DNA of 64,000 nucleotides from Cercis canadensis (taxonomy: Eukaryota; Streptophyta; Magnoliopsida; Fabales; Fabaceae). The translations under genes were made by a program, and so were the position numbers. The DNA lies in contig QAOA01000736.1 in the NCBI GenBank assembly GCA_003255065.1, positions 261,515 to 325,514 on the forward strand, in the 5' to 3' direction. The notes below the pieces were generated by a model, which was not told the DNA's origin, made no database searches, and saw only the letters and a list, made by a program, of their open reading frames with translations. Below, piece after piece: positions 60,191-64,000 of this stretch (position 1 is its first letter; every line of letters starts with the position of its first letter).

Positions 60191-60409
60191 GAGAAAGGTT
60201 TTAAGATAGAGGGAGAAAGAGGGATCTAGATATAAAATAGTTGAATTTCGATTTTTATTATTAACTTTTACAACTTTGGATATGGAAGACACTCAGACAG
60301 AGAGGGTTCAGTTCTCTTTCATTTTCTGCTCAACCGCAAAATGCAAGAGTTTTATTTGTGAGAGGGACTTTAGGAAAAATGATTACATTCAACCAATCAT
60401 TTTCCGCAG

Positions 60410-60572
60410 CTAGAGAGGATCGCTTTCCTAATCGACAAGTCCAAATCCATTAACCAGCTTCTCCAAATCCATGCCATTCTTCTTCATCATGGTATGAACT
60501 AACACCCTATCTTGAATTTTATGCTTCAACGCTCTTACTCCTCCATTGGCCGCCTTGATTACTCTGTTACTC
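60410..60572 (+). pseudogene. PPR-protein fragment inside the Pack-MULE
   Basis: Reads LERIAFLIDKSKSINQLLQI and HAILLHHGMN, then TAA, then in the same frame HPILNFMLQRSYSSIGRLDYSV. This is the N-terminal wording of plant PLS/E-class pentatricopeptide-repeat proteins (normally LLxxCKSINQLKQIHA... HPILNFKLQRSYASLGRLDYS). A captured partial exon with one stop; opposite strand to the kinase fragment. Confidence 0.82.
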
Positions 60573-60787
60573 CTCCATTGTTGCAGAAGGAAGGAGGGAC
60601 GCAGTAGTGAGTGGAAAAGAGAGAGAAATTAGACGTTAAGGTCGATGTGATATTTTGAGAAATATTAAGAGAGAAATGAGATGGTGATGAGTTGTAAAAT
60701 TAATACACATGTAATGTTCTAATAGGAAAACAACACCACCAGTACCTATGGAACTTTACCTAAGTTTTATCCTATAATAAATTCATT

Positions 60788-61339
60788 GTCATGTTTTTCA
60801 TCTCTTTTTTTCTTTCACATTTTTAATTAGATGATTAAAATTTATAAATTTTCTTATTTGGAATTATTGTAAAAATTAAAAAAAAAAATAAGTCATTTAG
60901 TGTAGGTCAAACACCAAAATTGTTAACAAATTTAAGTTTAATTGGGCTAAAAAAGTCACTATTTCACATTAATTTGGTATTATTGTTATGTTTAATCATT
61001 TTACAATAAACCAAATTAGGTGATTCAATTTTTTTAAAATTTTCACAATGATATTTAGGATTCGTATTGTCCTAATTTTTCCAATGAGAAATATGGGTAG
61101 CACTAACCCTACCAAAAGGTGAAGGTAACTTAGCAGCTACCTTTTATTTAATTAAAGAAATACTTATTATACATTATTTTTATTATATCACATTATTTCA
61201 TACTACTAAAGAGGCATTTTTTGAGCTATAAAAAAGAGTTTAAGTGATTCAGTCTAACTTAAATTATGTCAATTGTGCTAATGTCACATAATATTAGTCT
61301 AACCAATGTGTAAATAGAACAACTTATTTAATTATGATC
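60788..61339. other. AT-rich intergenic DNA
   Basis: No gene, repeat or promoter that I can support. Confidence 0.4.
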
Positions 61340-61355
61340 AAATATTAATATAAGC

Positions 61356-61586
61356 AACCAACAAGGTGTTGGCTCAGTGGAAGCAGACTGAGCCCCAAAA
61401 CATTCACCAACAAGGTGTTGGCTCAGTGGAAGCAGACTGAGCCCCAAAACATTCTAAGTCAAAGGTCTTGAGTTCGAATCATTGGAGTCCCATTTGTTGG
61501 GAGGGATTTATCGATGATTACTCCCCAACAAAGATTAGTCTCATATCCAAAAAGTGTGGAGATATTTAATGTAAACCAAATGAAAA
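61356..61586 (+). mobile_element. tRNA-derived SINE with duplicated A box
   Basis: Perfect 16-bp flanking repeat AAATATTAATATAAGC at 61340-61355 and 61587-61602. A-box-like TTGGCTCAGTGG occurs at 61369-61380 and again at 61418-61429, because a 49-bp head segment (61357-61405) is exactly tandemly repeated (61406-61454). The single B-box-like GAGTTCGAATC is at 61470-61480. The body ends in a short A-rich tail (TGAAAAA). Features match a pol III SINE mobilised by LINE machinery. Confidence 0.82.
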
Positions 61587-61602
61587 AAATATTAATATAA
61601 GC

Positions 61603-63646
61603 CATCTATTTTGAGCAAAACAAAATGAATTAGTCTCAAAAAATTAACCATACCATAGCGTTTAGTCAAAATCCAAAACACTCGAGACTTGCGCTGCATC
61701 ATTGTTAAGTCTCTAAAAGGGTAATATAAAAGGTTTGACTAGCTTCAAGAATATCTAAGTTTTACATCATTATTGCCACAAACAAATGAATTGCTACGAA
61801 ACCATCATAAATTAGACTTTAGGAAGAAATATAAAAACGAATGAGAAAATGAACTTTCTTCCCTTTTCTTTTTGTCCTGATTCTTTTGATTATTAGAAAA
61901 GGTTCCATCCTCCACCTGCAATTGAAAGATAATTTTCTAACGTATATATAATACATAGCCTAAAGTGCTTTAGTTTTTTTATAAAAAAAAAAAATATAAT
62001 TAGGTGATATCAACTCAGAAACGCACTTGATTAATTCATCAAACTAAATGCATTATATCTTTTTAATTTTAAAGAAAATAAAAAGTTAACGACAACTTCA
62101 TATATATGGTTGGCCTCTTTGTTAGCCGTGGAATCAAAGAAAAACATAAATTAGAAAGAAAACATAATCAAATTACATTAGCTAAGGTAATCTAATTTAA
62201 CCATACAAAAAACTTAGATTGTGACAATTAAATTAATGTAAGATAATATAAATTATATATTCCTTCGCTTCCTTTTTTTTTTTTTTTATTTCTTTTGTTC
62301 TTTCGCTTAAAGCTAATGGATTCTATGATTACCCAGAAGCTTGTTGGTTTCATAGGAATCATATTCTCATCTATAAACCGGGAATCATATTATAATATAG
62401 ACGATTGACTCATTTCTGTGTTCAACTTTGTGCAGCATGCATAGAGAAAGCTTTGCCAAAGGTAACAAAAGGAAAACGAATAAAGAAACTATCCCAATAG
62501 CTCTCTGCAGAAAAGGCCTTAGCCTAGTTCAAGGAGAAGAGGTATACAGCATAGTGACATTACAATTTAAAAGCTTTTCTGGATTGATAGCATACCATAC
62601 CATTCACCATTTTCTAAAAAATATATAAAAAAAAAATGAACTTTTTTCTTTTTGCTAATGACAAAAAAGTGAACTAAAAAATAATGTAAGAGTGACATTC
62701 TCCTATTTGGGCAAGTCTTGTGTGGATCTTCGGGCCTCACATCTATTTTAGAAAGTAACAAGAAGTTGGCAGAGTTACCGATCACAATAGAGTGAATACA
62801 CAAGTTATTGTAGTTGTAAAAACAACTTAAAACTGTCCTATGGATAAAATGGGCAATAAACACTTATAATATCAAATAAATAAAAATAGATAGAAAATAA
62901 ATTCATCTATACAAATGGTTGAAGTGGGATTTATAGGAATGTAATGAATTATCCCCTATGTGTAACTTACATTCTAGCTAGAAGAGAAAAAAGAAGAATA
63001 TCCTTCTAGTAAATATTTGTTTTACTTCAGTTTATCTTACTTTCTATAAAGTGAAGAAGGAGCAAATATAGAGCACTAGTAAATAAAGGTGGAGACCTCA
63101 AAGTTATTGATAGCATATACATTTTTCTTTTTGCCAGTGTTGACTGAATAATAATATACCTTTCATTTTTTATTTTTTAGGTGCAATAGTCATGGTATTT
63201 TTAGGTCAATTTTTATGCACAGAGACGAAATTTTTTTAGAGTAATAATCTTAAAAAAAAATCTCCCAAATGCTAACCTTATGATTCCACTTATACCTTTA
63301 GTTTGAGTTAATTAGTTAATAACCTTAAAATATACTTCAATCTTCAACATGCACATCCTCCTTGCAAAAAATAATAATAATAATAATTTAATTACAATTT
63401 TGGTCTCCCTATTTTGATAAAACGAACGATTTTGTCTCTTATTTTGAAAATGAATTATTTGATCTCTCTATTTTTATAAAATAAGCAATTTTGGTCTCTC
63501 TGTTAATGTATCATTAAAAACTTAACGAAAAATATTGATGTGATATTAAAAAATTAATTTTTTATTTCAAATCAGCAATTTAAATTCGACTGACATACAT
63601 GCATGACTCTTTAAATATCAAAATTAACCATTACAACAAGATTAAG
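61603..63646. other. AT-rich intergenic DNA
   Basis: 62428-62560 has a Lys-rich 66-codon plus ORF after a possible AG acceptor; not recognised. 63390-63510 is a relic related to the 549-bp foldback at 28777-29325. Nothing else is supported. Confidence 0.4.
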
Positions 63647-64000
63647 TAGTTATTGATTTGGGTATTGGCTTCTACCATGAATGGCCTCAAAAGAAGCGGC
63701 AGGAATGGCATTTGTCTGAATTGATTGGCAAACGTCCACTGTTTGGACCTGGTCTTCCCAAAGCGAAGAAATTAGAGATGTTTTAGAGACATTTCATGTC
63801 ATAGCAGAATTACCACCAGACAACTTTGGAGCCTATATCATATCACTGGCAACTTCCCCATTTGATGTGCTTGCTGTTGAACTTTTTGCAACGTGAATGC
63901 CATGTCAAGCATTCATTAAGAGTTGTCCCATTGTTTGAGAAGCTTGTAGATCTGGAGGCTGCCCCTGCTACTTTATCTCAGTTGTTCTCAGTAGAGTGGT
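63647..64000 (+). pseudogene. PPC: Phosphoenolpyruvate carboxylase (PEPC) pseudogene, runs off window
   Basis: The plus strand matches an internal segment of plant PEPC in three successive frames. [20 protein letters not shown] and [14 protein letters not shown] come first. After a shift near 63765 come [20 protein letters not shown] and [16 protein letters not shown]. After a second shift near 63885 come [20 protein letters not shown] and [19 protein letters not shown]. Two frameshifts in 350 bp and several non-conservative changes make this a pseudogene. Only the middle of the roughly 960-aa enzyme is visible; the 5' side before 63640 is not recognisable, so it may be truncated. Whether it is processed cannot be judged from this part. 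Confidence 0.9.

Larger units (their letters stand above)
59719..60787. mobile_element. Pack-MULE-like element carrying kinase and PPR fragments
   Basis: Terminal inverted repeats of about 210 bp (59719-59929 and 60580-60787) pair almost throughout. Examples are ATTATAGGATAAAACTTAG, CTATTAGAACATTACATG, TGTATTAATTTTACAACT, CTAATTTCTCTCTC and CCTCCTTCCTTCTGCAAC. The 650-bp interior holds a minus-strand AGC-kinase fragment and a plus-strand PPR fragment, with about 215 bp of unrecognised DNA between them. There is no transposase. Long inverted repeats around multiple host-gene fragments define a Pack-MULE. No clear 9-bp target-site duplication was found, so the exact ends are uncertain. Confidence 0.85.

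Noticed and set aside
61369..61480. A-box/B-box pair considered as a tRNA gene
   Set aside because: No cloverleaf or anticodon arm, B box imperfect, and flanked by target-site duplications with an A-rich tail; a SINE explains it better.

Overview
This window is nuclear DNA of a flowering plant, most likely a woody or perennial eudicot. The evidence is intron-containing NPF transporters, a subtilase fragment, a GLOX oxidase, PEPC and PPR fragments, plant-type L1 LINE and Ty1/copia elements, MULE and hAT non-autonomous elements, and AT-rich intergenic DNA. I cannot name the species. Seven single N bases mark assembly joins. Four of them are flanked by near-identical direct copies, which looks like unmerged contig overlap.

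Layout: (1) Positions 1 to about 52,800 are a three-unit tandem array. Each unit carries one four-exon NPF (NRT1/PTR) transporter gene: 1836-5805, 33568-37317 and 48167-52291. All three have open reading frames and canonical splice sites (591, 591 and 593 aa). Units A and B also carry a decayed subtilase fragment upstream; unit C does not. A and B are almost identical for about 7 kb around the gene (1-6595 against 30927-37877) but only patchily similar for the rest of the unit. (2) Unit A was later inflated by a near full-length LINE (6596-12900) and a copia retrotransposon (20673-25498). It also holds a decayed serine-rich protein gene (14532-16471). (3) Unit B carries a 1.2-kb foldback element with nested palindromes, about 0.5 kb upstream of its NPF start codon. 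(4) 53.6-56.8 kb holds two hAT-type elements and a local duplication that preserves the empty target site of one of them. (5) 57252-58874 (minus) is an intact, intronless, secreted glyoxal/galactose-oxidase-like gene with all copper-radical residues. (6) 59719-60787 is a Pack-MULE-like element with 210-bp inverted repeats enclosing fragments of an AGC protein kinase and a PPR protein. (7) 61356-61586 is a tRNA-derived SINE with a duplicated A box and 16-bp target-site duplications. (8) The window ends in a frameshifted PEPC pseudogene.

The working genes are three paralogous proton-coupled transporters and one extracellular oxidase; nothing in the sequence links them in a pathway. The main story is tandem duplication and divergence of the transporters. 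Copy 1 has lost its TATA box and changed about three times as many amino acids as copy 2. The surrounding DNA has been reworked by at least ten mobile elements, several datable against empty sites in paralogous copies. I found no CRISPR array, no rRNA or tRNA gene, and no convincing new multi-gene system. The most novel items are the Pack-MULE, the nested-palindrome foldback and the A-box-duplicated SINE.
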